Of a DNA stretch of 64,000 nt, positions 25,084 to 34,284 are shown in pieces. The stretch covers positions 1-64,000 of the forward strand of contig NZ_FUZE01000003.1 in NCBI RefSeq assembly GCF_900168205.1, read 5' to 3'. A program made the position numbers and the translations under genes. The first letter of the stretch is position 1, and each line of letters opens with the position of its first letter. Below the pieces are notes generated by a model that was not told the origin of the DNA, ran no database searches, and saw only the letters and a list, made by a program, of their open reading frames with translations. This DNA is from Chryseobacterium balustinum (GTDB taxonomy: Bacteria; Bacteroidota; Bacteroidia; Flavobacteriales; Weeksellaceae).

Positions 25084-26274
25084 ATGAATCTTCACGAGTA
25101 TCAATCAAAAGAGATTTTATCAAAGTATGGAGTAGCTATCCAACGCGGTCACGTAGCAAACACTGTTGAGGAAGCAGTAGCTGCTGCTGAAAAATTAACT
25201 GCTGAAACCGGAGCTCAGGCTTGGGTTGTAAAAGCACAAATTCACGCAGGTGGTCGTGGTAAAGGTGGCGGTGTAAAGTTTTCTCCAAACATGGATAAGC
25301 TTAAAGAAAACGCTCAAAACATCATCGGAATGCAATTGATTACACCTCAGACTTCTGCTGAAGGTAAATTGGTAAATTCTGTATTGGTTGCTGAGGATGT
25401 ATATTATCCTGGAGAATCTGAAACTAAAGAATTTTATGTTTCTATTCTTTTAGACAGAGCTGAAGGTAAAAATACAATCGTATATTCTACTGAAGGTGGT
25501 ATGGATATTGAGCACGTTGCTGAAGTAACTCCTCACTTGATCCACAACGAATTAATTGATGCTACTTTGGGTCTTCAAGGTTTCCAGGCTAGAAAAATTG
25601 CTTTCAATCTAGGTCTTGAAGGAAATGCGTTCAAAGAATTTACAAAATTCATCTCATCTCTTTACAATGCTTACGTAGGAATTGATGCTTCTCTTTTCGA
25701 AATCAACCCGGTTTTGAAAACTTCTGATAACAAAATTATCGCTGTAGATGCAAAAGTAACTTTGGATGGTAACTCATTGTTCCGTCACAAAGATCTTGCT
25801 GAGTTGAGAGATACAAGAGAAGAAGATCCTTTGGATGTTGAAGCTGGTGAAGCTGGTCTTAACTTCGTAAAACTAGATGGTAACGTTGCTTGTATGGTAA
25901 ACGGAGCTGGTCTTGCAATGGCTACAATGGATATCATCAAATTATCTGGAGGTAACCCTGCAAACTTCTTAGACGTTGGTGGTACTGCAGATGCTGCAAG
26001 AGTACAGACTGCTTTCGAAATCGTTTTAAGAGATCCAAACGTAAAAGCTATTTTGATCAACATCTTCGGAGGTATTGTAAGATGTGACAGAGTTGCTCAA
26101 GGTGTTGTAGATGCTTACAAAGCGATGGGAAGTCTTCCTGTTCCATTGATCGTAAGATTACAAGGAACTAACGCTGTAGAAGCTAAAAAATTAATTGACG
26201 AGTCTGGTCTTCCGGTACACTCTGCAATTACTTTAGAAGAAGCTGCAAACAAAGTAAAAGAAGTTTTAGCTTAA
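25084..26274 (+). CDS. sucC: Succinate-CoA ligase (ADP-forming), beta subunit
   Basis: A 396-residue subunit of the citric-acid-cycle enzyme converting succinyl-CoA to succinate with nucleotide phosphorylation. It has an N-terminal ATP-grasp domain (MNLHEYQSKEILSKYGV, with AQIHAGGRGKGGGVKF at about 51-67) and a C-terminal CoA-ligase domain (GNVACMVNGAGLAMATMD, NIFGGIVRCDRVAQGV). Codon choice is notably biased toward a few codons, consistent with high expression and a strong promoter. sucD is not adjacent, as often happens in flavobacteria. It ends at a strong terminator. Confidence 0.97.
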   Translation: MNLHEYQSKEILSKYGVAIQRGHVANTVEEAVAAAEKLTAETGAQAWVVKAQIHAGGRGKGGGVKFSPNMDKLKENAQNIIGMQLITPQTSAEGKLVNSVLVAEDVYYPGESETKEFYVSILLDRAEGKNTIVYSTEGGMDIEHVAEVTPHLIHNELIDATLGLQGFQARKIAFNLGLEGNAFKEFTKFISSLYNAYVGIDASLFEINPVLKTSDNKIIAVDAKVTLDGNSLFRHKDLAELRDTREEDPLDVEAGEAGLNFVKLDGNVACMVNGAGLAMATMDIIKLSGGNPANFLDVGGTADAARVQTAFEIVLRDPNVKAILINIFGGIVRCDRVAQGVVDAYKAMGSLPVPLIVRLQGTNAVEAKKLIDESGLPVHSAITLEEAANKVKEVLA

Positions 26275-26297
26275 TTTTAAAACTTTTATATAAATTT

Positions 26298-26328
26298 AAA
26301 CCGTTCCATTTTTGGAGCGGTTTTTTTT
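26298..26328 (+). terminator. sucC terminator
   Basis: AAACCGTTCC / GGAGCGGTTT stem and an eight-T tail, 24 bp after the sucC stop codon. The remaining gap to 26590 is AT-rich (repeated ACTTAAGT-type words, no gene visible). Confidence 0.9.
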
Positions 26329-26590
26329 AATCAAAGAGTAAAATTATTTTTAACACTTTAGTTATCTTTAAGTTAAACTTAATTACGCTTAGAAGAACAC
26401 TTAAGTTTTCTGAAAATCTTTGATTTTCTTCTTATATGAACTTTTTATTTTCAATTTATTAAACTTTCAAAAACTTAAGTATTCTAAAGTTTTTAAAAAA
26501 AGCTTTTGTGTCTTTTGTGGTTTAATCCATATCAAAAACTGACAAATTTCATCAAAAAATTTCGGCGTAAAACTTGTACCTTTATCATTG

Positions 26591-27787
26591 ATGAAAGACT
26601 ACATTTTACAGCCAAGATTTAAAGACTCTCTTCATTTCAAAGATTTTTGGACGAAAGGAAACGGAAAGCAATTGATTGATTTTTCCGGAGCAGAAGTGAG
26701 TTTCAGAGACTTTGAAAAATTTGCTCCTTTCTTTTATCATGTGGATGAAATAGGAGATGAGGTTGTAAAAGATGTGTATTTCACCAAAAAATATAGCGAA
26801 GCATCACGAGAGATCGAGCAATATATCAGAAATGGAATTTCGCAGAATGATGAAGCTCCAGAAAGTGTAAAAAAGCTTTTTGCTCAAACACAAAAACTTC
26901 CAGGATGGCTTGATTACACTTTAATAAAAGCAGGAGCGGAGCTTTGTATGCGAAGCAATCTCGATTCTTTAATTTCGCTCAGAGATTATTGTTTAATTGG
27001 CGGTTACGATTATGCATATCTCAACAAACCTTTGGTGGCAACCGAAGCGCTAAAAAAAGGTGCCGTAAAAAGGCTGTCGGAAACACTGGATTTTTGGGTA
27101 AATGTGACAAGATACGATGCGCTGGAAATTCATCAAAAAGGTTACGAATTTGCGATAAAAACCCGACTCATTCATTCATACGCAAGACTTTCGATCAAAA
27201 AACATTATAAAAGCTGGGACACTAAAAATTGGGGCGAGCCGATTAATTCATGGGATATGATGGCGACGTACATTGGTTTTAGTCTTGTTTTCCTGCACAG
27301 TCTTCATAAATTTGGCAATACTTTTTCAGAAGAGGAAGAGAAAGGGCTTTTTCATCTTTGGAAATACGTAGGATATCTACTTGGAATTCCCGAGAACCTG
27401 CTTCCCAACGATAAAAAACAGGCAACAGAATATTTTTATCTATGGACTTCCGTTCAGCCGTCTTCAGACAAAGATTCAGTTTTGCTGGCACATTCTTTAT
27501 TGAATGAATCTTTAGAAAATCCTATTTTAAAATATAGTTTTCAAAGAAAAAACCTGCGTTATCTGCATATTTGCTGCACTTGGTTTTTACTGGATGATGA
27601 GGTTTGCAAAAGACTCGAAATTCCTGAAGTACCTTTCAAAAAAGGTTTCCCCATTACAAAGAAGATTATCAATAAAATATATGATTCTACGGTAAGTCGA
27701 GAAGCGAGAATAAAAAAAGGAAATAAAGACCAGATGAAAGTGTTGGAGGATTATTTGAGAATTACTCAGAACTCAAACTTCCATTAA
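26591..27787 (+). CDS. Oxygenase MpaB family protein (DUF2236)
   Basis: A 398-residue protein, started at the ATG of MKDYILQPRF because it follows a TACCTTTA -7-like box closely; a TTG lies one codon earlier. The region YDALEIHQKGYEFAIKTRLIHSYARLSI (with the Arg and His typical of the DUF2236/latex-clearing-protein fold) followed by WGEPINSWDMMATYIGFS is characteristic of the MpaB-like heme oxygenase family. Substrate is unknown. No signal peptide is present. It is a single gene flanked by long AT-rich or repeat-filled gaps. Confidence 0.8.
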   Translation: MKDYILQPRFKDSLHFKDFWTKGNGKQLIDFSGAEVSFRDFEKFAPFFYHVDEIGDEVVKDVYFTKKYSEASREIEQYIRNGISQNDEAPESVKKLFAQTQKLPGWLDYTLIKAGAELCMRSNLDSLISLRDYCLIGGYDYAYLNKPLVATEALKKGAVKRLSETLDFWVNVTRYDALEIHQKGYEFAIKTRLIHSYARLSIKKHYKSWDTKNWGEPINSWDMMATYIGFSLVFLHSLHKFGNTFSEEEEKGLFHLWKYVGYLLGIPENLLPNDKKQATEYFYLWTSVQPSSDKDSVLLAHSLLNESLENPILKYSFQRKNLRYLHICCTWFLLDDEVCKRLEIPEVPFKKGFPITKKIINKIYDSTVSREARIKKGNKDQMKVLEDYLRITQNSNFH

Positions 27788-27824
27788 AGAATCATTCATT
27801 ACCCATTACTTATTACTCATAATT

Positions 27825-28086
27825 AGGAGCTTAATCCCGCTTTCACTACTCGCTTTTTGATCTTTTTGGCGGCGGCAAAGCCGCCGCCAAAAAGATCAAA
27901 AGAGCTCAAACATGCCGTTCAATCGGGGCTAAAACCGCCCTGTTGTCAAAAAAGTTTAGTTAACTTATATTGAGCTTTAGGGCAGTTTTTGTCAATAGCC
28001 CCGATTGCAGCGACATCCTTTTTCTGCGTTGGATTGTTAAAAAGCGATGGCGAAAAAGATATAGTGGAAAGCGGGATTAAGCTTCA
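27825..28086. repeat. 262-bp foldback element, multiply palindromic
   Basis: Non-coding element with nested inverted repeats. The ends are inverted copies of AGCTTAATCCCGCTTTC / GAAAGCGGGATTAAGCTT. Inside are a perfect 22-bp-stem hairpin at 27855-27901 (arms around AAA, with GGCGGCGGC at its tip) and a 12-bp pair CAATCGGGGCTA (27920-27931) / TAGCCCCGATTG (27996-28007) flanking a smaller GCCCT/AGGGC stem. Its right half matches the elements at 44712-44797 and, loosely, 311-434. No open frame is plausible. It fills the gap before recA. Confidence 0.8.
27855..27901. repeat. Perfect 22-bp-stem hairpin inside the foldback element
   Basis: Arms of 22 bp around the three-base loop AAA, containing GGCGGCGGC/GCCGCCGCC, an island of very high GC in an AT-rich gap. 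It is the strongest hairpin in the window. It is not followed by a T-run. Confidence 0.85.
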
Positions 28087-28234
28087 AAAAAACAATCTTT
28101 GAAAAAATCGGATTTATATTTTCAAAAATTCTATCTTGATTTTTGCTTTTTAAATGCAATAAAGTTTATCATTTTTTAACGTTAAAATCAAATCTCAAAG
28201 ACAAAAAATATTAGCATTTGAAATTTTAAATATG

Positions 28235-28242
28235 TATTTTTG
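28235..28242 (+). promoter_or_regulatory. -7 box (TATTTTTG) of recA
   Basis: Match to TAnnTTTG, 20 bp upstream of the recA start. A TTTG at 28217-28220 is too close (14 bp) for a standard -33. I see no LexA-type palindrome here. Confidence 0.5.
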
Positions 28243-28262
28243 ATAAATTATTTTAATACAAT

Positions 28263-29267
28263 ATGAGCAACATAGATGATAAGAAAAAAGCACTTGCCTT
28301 GGTGCTTGACAAGTTAGATAAAACATACGGGAAGGGAACTGTAATGACTTTAGGGGATAGCGCAGTTGATACAACCATCGAAGTAATTCCGTCAGGATCA
28401 TTAGGTTTAGACATTGCTTTGGGTGTTGGCGGTTATCCAAGAGGAAGAATCATCGAGATCTACGGTCCAGAATCTTCTGGTAAAACAACGTTAACGCTTC
28501 ATGCGATTGCAGAAGCTCAAAAAGCGGGTGGAATAGCAGCTTTTATTGATGCTGAGCACGCTTTCGACAGGGGTTACGCAGCAAAATTAGGAATCGATTT
28601 AGAAAACCTAATTATTTCTCAACCAGACAACGGTGAACAAGCTTTGGAAATTGCTGATAACTTGATTCGTTCAGGTGCAATTGACATCGTGGTAATTGAC
28701 TCTGTAGCAGCATTGACTCCAAAAGCAGAGATCGAAGGAGAAATGGGAGATTCTAAAATGGGTCTTCACGCAAGATTAATGTCTCAGGCATTAAGAAAAT
28801 TGACTGCGACTATTAACAGAACAAAATGTACGGTAATTTTCATCAACCAGTTGAGAGAAAAGATCGGTGTAATGTTCGGAAATCCTGAAACAACAACCGG
28901 TGGTAATGCACTGAAATTTTACGCTTCTGTAAGGTTAGATATCAGAAAAGCAAGCGCACCAATTAAAAATGGAGATGAAGCTATCGGTAGCCGTGTGAAA
29001 GTGAAAGTTGTGAAGAATAAAGTGGCTCCACCTTTCAAAATGGCAGAATTTGATATTATGTACGGTGAAGGGGTTTCTAAAACCGGAGAAATCTTAGATA
29101 CAGCAGTTGATATGGGAATTGTGAAGAAAAGCGGTTCTTGGTTCAGCTATGGTGAAACTAAGCTAGGACAGGGTCGTGATGCTGTTAGAGACTTGTTGAA
29201 AGACAATCCTGAATTAGCAGAAGAACTTGAAAATAAAGTAAAAGAAGAAATTGCTAACAAAAAGTAA
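28263..29267 (+). CDS. recA: Recombinase RecA
   Basis: A 334-residue DNA-dependent ATPase for strand exchange and SOS signalling, of standard length. Walker [10 protein letters not shown] lies at about 68-76; the Walker B region ([15 protein letters not shown]), L1 ([23 protein letters not shown]) and the C-terminal [12 protein letters not shown] segment are all present. The terminal acidic tail ([14 protein letters not shown]) is typical. A single gene with its own promoter and terminator. Confidence 0.99.
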   Translation: MSNIDDKKKALALVLDKLDKTYGKGTVMTLGDSAVDTTIEVIPSGSLGLDIALGVGGYPRGRIIEIYGPESSGKTTLTLHAIAEAQKAGGIAAFIDAEHAFDRGYAAKLGIDLENLIISQPDNGEQALEIADNLIRSGAIDIVVIDSVAALTPKAEIEGEMGDSKMGLHARLMSQALRKLTATINRTKCTVIFINQLREKIGVMFGNPETTTGGNALKFYASVRLDIRKASAPIKNGDEAIGSRVKVKVVKNKVAPPFKMAEFDIMYGEGVSKTGEILDTAVDMGIVKKSGSWFSYGETKLGQGRDAVRDLLKDNPELAEELENKVKEEIANKK

Positions 29268-29287
29268 TGTATTCTAAATGAAATAGT

Positions 29288-29314
29288 AAAGACAGCTGAA
29301 TGGCTGTCTTTTTT
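29288..29314 (+). terminator. recA terminator
   Basis: AAGACAGC / GCTGTCTT stem followed by TTTTTT, 21 bp after the recA stop codon. Confidence 0.9.
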
Positions 29315-29471
29315 GTTGCATATAAATTAGTGAAAACCGAAATAAACTTATGTAATTGTATTGAATATATTTTATTCGCAGAAATTGATAATAAAAAAAT
29401 GCCAATCTGTCACTTTCTTTTCAATGGTATTTTTTTTGAGAATTGATAATCAAATTTAAAAATTAAATACA

Positions 29472-31364
29472 ATGACAAAAGGAAATATTAATGTTTCGGT
29501 GGAAAACATTTTCCCACTAATTAAAAAATTTCTTTACAGCGACCACGAAATATTTTTAAGAGAATTAATTTCAAACGCAACAGATGCTACTTTAAAATTA
29601 AAACATTTAACCAACATTGGTGAAGCTAAAGTAGATTACGGAAACCCGAAAATCGAGGTGAAAATCGATAAGGAAAACAAGAAACTTCACATCATCGACC
29701 AAGGTTTGGGAATGACGGCTGAAGAAGTTGAAAAATACATCAACCAGGTTGCATTTTCCGGAGCAGAAGAATTCCTAGAAAAATATAAAGATTCGGCTAA
29801 AGATTCAGGAATTATCGGGCACTTTGGTTTAGGTTTTTACTCTGCTTTTATGGTAGCAGAAAAAGTAGAAATTATTTCTAAATCTTTTAAAGACGAACCT
29901 GCTGTTCACTGGATTTGCGACGGAAGTCCGGAATTTACGTTAGAAGAAACGACCGCTAAAACCAACAGAGGAACTGAAATTATCCTTCATATCGCAGAAG
30001 ATTCTACAGAGTTTTTAGAAGAAGGAAAAATCCGTGAATTGTTGACGAAGTACAACAAATTTATGCCTGTTCCAATTAAATTCGGAACAAGAACTGAAAC
30101 ACTTCCTTTACCGGAAGGCGCTGCAGAAGATGCCGTTGCAGAAACTATTGAGGTAGATAATATCGTTAATAATCCAACTCCGGCTTGGACGAAATCTCCA
30201 AGCGAATTAAAGGATGAAGATTACAAAGCATTCTACCACGAATTGTATCCAATGCAGTTTGAGGAGCCTTTATTTAATATTCATTTGAATGTTGATTATC
30301 CGTTCAATTTAACGGGAGTTTTATATTTCCCGAAATTGGCGAATAATTTAAATATCGAAAAAGATAAAATTCAATTGTACCAAAATCAGGTTTTCGTAAC
30401 CGATGAGGTGAAAGGAATTGTTCCTGACTTTTTGATGTTGTTGAGAGGGGTTATCGATTCTCCGGATATTCCGTTGAACGTTTCGCGTTCTTATTTGCAA
30501 GCTGATGGTGCGGTGAAGAAAATTTCTTCTTACATCACAAAGAAAGTTGCCGATAAAATGGTTTCGTTGATTAACGAAAACCGTGAGGATTACGACAAAA
30601 AATGGAATGACATTAAAATCGTTATCGAATACGGAATGATTTCCGAAGATAAATTCTTCGAAAAATCTGACAAATTTGCACTTTATCCAACAACCGACGG
30701 AAAATATTTCCTTTGGAATGAATTAGAAGAAAAAATCAAACCTTCTCAAACAGATAAAGACGGAAATTTGGTGATTCTTTATGCTACGAATGTCGATGAA
30801 CAGCACTCTTACATTCAGTCAGCGAAAGATAAAGGGTACGAAGTTATTCTTTTAGATTCGCCAATCGTTCCACATTTGATCCAAAAACTGGAAACTTCAA
30901 AAGAGAAGATTTCTTTTGTAAGAGTAGATGCCGATCACATCAATAACTTGATTAAAAAAGACGAACCTGCAATTTCTAAATTAAATGAAACTGAAAAAGA
31001 ATCATTAAAGAAAAATGTAGAAGAATCTATTAATGATAAAAAATTCACCGTTCAGCTGGAAGATTTAGACAGCAGCGATGCTCCGTTTACCATTACCCAG
31101 CCCGAATTTATGCGTAGAATGAAAGATATGCAGGCAACCGGCGGTGGTGGAATGTTCGGAATGGGAGGTTTCCCGGAAATGTATAATTTGGTGGTGAATT
31201 CTAACAGTGAATTTGCAACTAAAATTCTTGCTAATGAAAATGCTGAGGAGAAAAGCTCTCAAATTAAACACGCTTTAGACTTAGCTAAACTTTCTCAAAA
31301 CCTATTGAAAGGAAAAGAGTTGACAGACTTTATTCAGAGAAGCTATAAGCAACTGGAGAAGTAA
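29472..31364 (+). CDS. htpG: Molecular chaperone HtpG (bacterial Hsp90)
   Basis: A 630-residue Hsp90. N-terminal GHKL ATPase: ELISNATDA at about 31-39, DQGLGM at about 76-81 and GHFGLGFYSAF at about 117-127. Middle domain carries the catalytic-loop segment DSPDIPLNVSRSYLQ, followed by the C-terminal dimerisation region with RRMKDMQATGGGGMFGMGGFPE, a Gly/Met-rich stretch. The length is usual for bacterial HtpG. It has its own promoter region and a strong terminator and is probably heat-responsive, though I see no identifiable regulatory site. Confidence 0.98.
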   Translation: MTKGNINVSVENIFPLIKKFLYSDHEIFLRELISNATDATLKLKHLTNIGEAKVDYGNPKIEVKIDKENKKLHIIDQGLGMTAEEVEKYINQVAFSGAEEFLEKYKDSAKDSGIIGHFGLGFYSAFMVAEKVEIISKSFKDEPAVHWICDGSPEFTLEETTAKTNRGTEIILHIAEDSTEFLEEGKIRELLTKYNKFMPVPIKFGTRTETLPLPEGAAEDAVAETIEVDNIVNNPTPAWTKSPSELKDEDYKAFYHELYPMQFEEPLFNIHLNVDYPFNLTGVLYFPKLANNLNIEKDKIQLYQNQVFVTDEVKGIVPDFLMLLRGVIDSPDIPLNVSRSYLQADGAVKKISSYITKKVADKMVSLINENREDYDKKWNDIKIVIEYGMISEDKFFEKSDKFALYPTTDGKYFLWNELEEKIKPSQTDKDGNLVILYATNVDEQHSYIQSAKDKGYEVILLDSPIVPHLIQKLETSKEKISFVRVDADHINNLIKKDEPAISKLNETEKESLKKNVEESINDKKFTVQLEDLDSSDAPFTITQPEFMRRMKDMQATGGGGMFGMGGFPEMYNLVVNSNSEFATKILANENAEEKSSQIKHALDLAKLSQNLLKGKELTDFIQRSYKQLEK

Positions 31365-31385
31365 TTTAAACTAATTTATATTGTA

Positions 31386-31418
31386 AAACCGGAACGATTT
31401 TGTTGTTCCGGTTTTTTT
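31386..31418 (+). terminator. htpG terminator
   Basis: Ten-base stem AAACCGGAAC / GTTCCGGTTT with seven T residues, 21 bp after the htpG stop codon. Confidence 0.92.
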
Positions 31419-31467
31419 ATAAAAAAATTATCGTAGAAATGCTAAATTTGGCTTTGCTTAAAAAAAC

Positions 31468-32604
31468 ATGGACAAACACAATTTTCTGGATTTAGCCTCA
31501 TTAATTGGAATTTTTCTGGTGTTATTTCTTGCGTTGTTTTTGTTAACAGTAAAGACCAAGCACAAATTAGGAAACCAGCTTTTTGCTTTTTTTCTTATCG
31601 CAAATGCCATAGATGCCTGTAAATATTTGATTCATCATATTCCTGCAAACTTCATAAACCTTGAGGTTTTTCGTTGGAGTATTGTCTATTTGGTTCCGGC
31701 ATCGTTTTATCTCTATGTATTGTCGGTTTGCTTTTCTAACTTCCGATTAAAACCTAAACATTTACTGCACGCTATTCCGTTTGTTGCTTACAATTTGTAT
31801 TTAATGTCGGGTATATATTTCGAAAATACAGCCATGAAATTGCATTTCATAAAGGGGATGAATCAAATGCCTATTACCCAATTTTTTCAATTTCTTTTCG
31901 AATTGCTATTTCAAGTTTATTTTATTGCTTCATTTTTGGTTATTCGAAAATCAAGAACTGTTTATCTTGAAAATTATACGAATCCAAATATTTCTTTAAT
32001 TAATGCACTTTACAAAATAACAACTGTATATTATCTCTTACATTTTTTAGTACTTCTAAGGTGGCTGGTTACTTTTACTATTGGTTTGGGAGAGATCAGA
32101 CAATGGATTGTAACCCTTGATGGGTTTACGTTTTTATTTTGTACTTGTTGGTATCTATTTATTGCATTAAATAATCCTGAATTTTTCCGAGGAGTGAATT
32201 CTCATTTGAAACCTATTACAGAAGTTGCTACAAAGCAAAAATCTTCTCGTATAATTGATGACGAAAAAAATAAGCAAATCGAGTTTTTGAAAAAGTTTAT
32301 GATTGAAAAAGAACCTTATCTGGATTCTTCATTAACCATTCAGGATTTATCTGAGCAGGTAAAAATGCCCATTAAAGATTTATCTACTTTGATTAATTTG
32401 TATATGGATAAACACTTTTTCGATTTTGTAAATGAATATCGAATTGAAAAAGCTAAAGAAATACTAAAAGATCCTTTGCAAAAAGAACTAACAATTCTTG
32501 AAATTCTTTATGAGGTTGGCTTCAATTCTAAATCGTCGTTTAGTACTTCTTTTAAAAAACATACAGGAAAAACGCCTACCGATTTTAGAAAAAATCCAAA
32601 TTAA
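31468..32604 (+). CDS. Membrane-anchored AraC family transcriptional regulator
   Basis: A 378-residue protein with seven hydrophobic helices over about 10-235 and a cytoplasmic C-terminal AraC/XylS DNA-binding domain (about 275-378). The two helix-turn-helix motifs are seen around LTIQDLSEQVKMPIKDLSTLIN and LTILEILYEVGFNSKSSFSTSFKKHTGKTPTDFR, the latter closing with the family PTDFR. This 7TM-AraC design is common in Bacteroidota; the membrane part may sense a signal. It precedes a serine hydrolase gene by 126 bp that contains candidate binding sites and probably regulates it, itself, or both (inference). Confidence 0.88.
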   Translation: MDKHNFLDLASLIGIFLVLFLALFLLTVKTKHKLGNQLFAFFLIANAIDACKYLIHHIPANFINLEVFRWSIVYLVPASFYLYVLSVCFSNFRLKPKHLLHAIPFVAYNLYLMSGIYFENTAMKLHFIKGMNQMPITQFFQFLFELLFQVYFIASFLVIRKSRTVYLENYTNPNISLINALYKITTVYYLLHFLVLLRWLVTFTIGLGEIRQWIVTLDGFTFLFCTCWYLFIALNNPEFFRGVNSHLKPITEVATKQKSSRIIDDEKNKQIEFLKKFMIEKEPYLDSSLTIQDLSEQVKMPIKDLSTLINLYMDKHFFDFVNEYRIEKAKEILKDPLQKELTILEILYEVGFNSKSSFSTSFKKHTGKTPTDFRKNPN

Positions 32605-32625
32605 TTTATTTTTTTTCTGATAAAT

Positions 32626-32682
32626 GCGTTCGACTTTTTTTAATCGGTCGCGTACTGAGACGTTTTAAGGCATCTTTGCAGA
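32626..32682 (+). promoter_or_regulatory. Candidate regulator-binding region and promoter
   Basis: A GC-richer island in the gap between the AraC-type regulator and the hydrolase. It contains GCGTTCGACTTTTTT and GCGTACTGAGACGTTTT, imperfect direct repeats spaced about two helical turns, followed by CATCTTTG (near the -7 consensus TAnnTTTG) at 32671-32678. Repeated half-sites just upstream of a promoter are what AraC-type activators bind. Assignment to the adjacent regulator is inference. Confidence 0.4.
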
Positions 32683-32730
32683 AAGTTTTTAAACAATCAA
32701 TCAAATCCTGTCTCCGAAAAATTAATTACA

Positions 32731-34179
32731 ATGAAGAACCGATTTTTCTTATTATTGCTAACTGTTTTATTGACAAATATGCTTTCTGCCCAAAAATTAA
32801 ATAATTTCAAAGAGGGAAAGAGTGGAAATCAAAAATCGATTAAACAAAAAGGAGTCTATATCGACCCAATAGATTCGTTAATGGCAAAATCCTATGAAAG
32901 AGGTTTGTTTAATGGAAATGTTCTTATCGTTAAAAATGATAAAATCATCTATCAAAAATCATATGGTTTTACTGATGAAACAAAACAAACTGCTTTAAAT
33001 GATAAGTCAATATTCAACATTGGCTCTATTGCAAAGGAATTTAATGCTGTCGCCATAATGATTTTAGCTGAACGTGGTCTTCTTAATCTGGATGACTCGA
33101 TTTCTAAATTTAATTTGGGTTTGCCGAAATGGGCAGAAAAAGTCACCATCCGACATTTGATAAATTACGCCAGCGGAATTCCTAAAATAGAGTCGGGGCT
33201 AAATCCGGTAAGTGATGCAGATGCGTGGAAGATTTTGAGAAGTAGTGATAATTTATTGTTTGAACCTGGAACAAGTTACAAATACGATAACGGCAATGTC
33301 TTTTTACAAAGAAGAATCATTGAAAAGGTAACAGGAGTATCATTTCAAGAATTTGTTACTAAAAATATAATTAAACCATTGAAAATGACAAATGCGGTAT
33401 TTGATCCAAAATTTGGTTCTAAAAACCGTACATCTTGTTATGATTTTGACAATGTCCGATGCCAAGAAGTGAATTTTATAAGTGGATGGCTTTGGGTAGA
33501 CATCAATGATTTATATAAATGGATTGAAGCGATGAATTCTAATCGTTTAATTTCCAAAGAATCCTTTCAAACTCTTTTGAAAAATCCATATGCAATTGAC
33601 GAAGGTGGGTCACTTGGCAGATATTTTGAAAATGATGAATTGCAACGACACAATGGCGTATCGTATAAATTTGAATCCATCTTTTTAAACGATTTTAAAA
33701 ATAATAGTACGATAATTCTATTGTCTAATAATCTAAATAGAGTTTGGGATTTAGGATATACTATTCACAATTTAATGTTGGGAAAAGATTACGAGATTCC
33801 TAAAAAATCTGTTTACCAAGCGATAAGAAAGGAATCTCTCAATGATATCAATAAAGCTATAGAGACTTACTATTTACTTAAAGAAAATTCTAAAAATGAA
33901 TATAGCTTTGAAAACCCAGGCGAACTGAATAAATTAGGATATGAACTATTAAGAATTGGAAAAATCAATGAATCTATAACAGTATTTAAATTAGCTACAA
34001 AAGAGTTTCCTAAAAACGCTAATCTATTTGATAGTTTAGGAGAAGTTTATTTTACAAACAAGCAATACGATTTGGCATTAACTAGCTATAACAAAGCAAT
34101 AAGTCTTGGTGGCACTAATGGTAATGCAGAAAAAATGATAGAAAAAATAGGGAATGAAATGGAAAACAAACGCTTTTGA
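32731..34179 (+). CDS. Serine hydrolase (beta-lactamase family) with TPR tail
   Basis: A 482-residue exported enzyme: signal peptide ending near LSAQ (about 21); a serine-hydrolase/class C beta-lactamase-like domain with Ser-x-x-Lys in IGSIAKEF (about 91-98), the Tyr-x-Asn-like YDNGN (about 190) and HNGVS near 310, the usual third motif position; then a C-terminal tetratricopeptide-like section (YELLRIGKINESITVFKLATKEFP..., LGEVYFTNKQYDLALTSYNKAISL, about 405-475). Such proteins are usually peptidases or esterases rather than true beta-lactamases. It follows the AraC-type regulator on the same strand. Confidence 0.88.
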   Translation: MKNRFFLLLLTVLLTNMLSAQKLNNFKEGKSGNQKSIKQKGVYIDPIDSLMAKSYERGLFNGNVLIVKNDKIIYQKSYGFTDETKQTALNDKSIFNIGSIAKEFNAVAIMILAERGLLNLDDSISKFNLGLPKWAEKVTIRHLINYASGIPKIESGLNPVSDADAWKILRSSDNLLFEPGTSYKYDNGNVFLQRRIIEKVTGVSFQEFVTKNIIKPLKMTNAVFDPKFGSKNRTSCYDFDNVRCQEVNFISGWLWVDINDLYKWIEAMNSNRLISKESFQTLLKNPYAIDEGGSLGRYFENDELQRHNGVSYKFESIFLNDFKNNSTIILLSNNLNRVWDLGYTIHNLMLGKDYEIPKKSVYQAIRKESLNDINKAIETYYLLKENSKNEYSFENPGELNKLGYELLRIGKINESITVFKLATKEFPKNANLFDSLGEVYFTNKQYDLALTSYNKAISLGGTNGNAEKMIEKIGNEMENKRF

Positions 34180-34234
34180 AAATTGAGGGAATTTTGATAA
34201 AAAAATAATAGTACTTGTACTTAATAATTTAAAA

Positions 34235-34264
34235 AGTTTCGGCGACTTTATCATCGCCGAAACT
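34235..34264. terminator. Bidirectional terminator
   Basis: Eleven-base perfect stem AGTTTCGGCGA / TCGCCGAAACT between the convergent serine hydrolase and alpha/beta hydrolase genes, with A-rich flank on the left for the minus-strand gene. Confidence 0.75.
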
Positions 34265-34284
34265 CTCATGAATTTTTTAAGATT

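Noticed and set aside
25785-26063. A 92-codon minus-strand frame within sucC.
   Set aside because: Antisense to strongly biased coding sequence; a common artefact of biased codons.
27825-28086. Possible small ORFs inside the foldback element.
   Set aside because: No frame longer than a few tens of codons with a usable start; the palindromic structure explains the sequence better.
28140-28262. LexA/SOS box before recA.
   Set aside because: No clear inverted repeat of a LexA type was found; only a -7 box is supported.
28195-28440. A minus-strand frame over the recA promoter and 5' end.
   Set aside because: It overlaps recA coding in antisense and crosses a promoter box; no sign of a real product.
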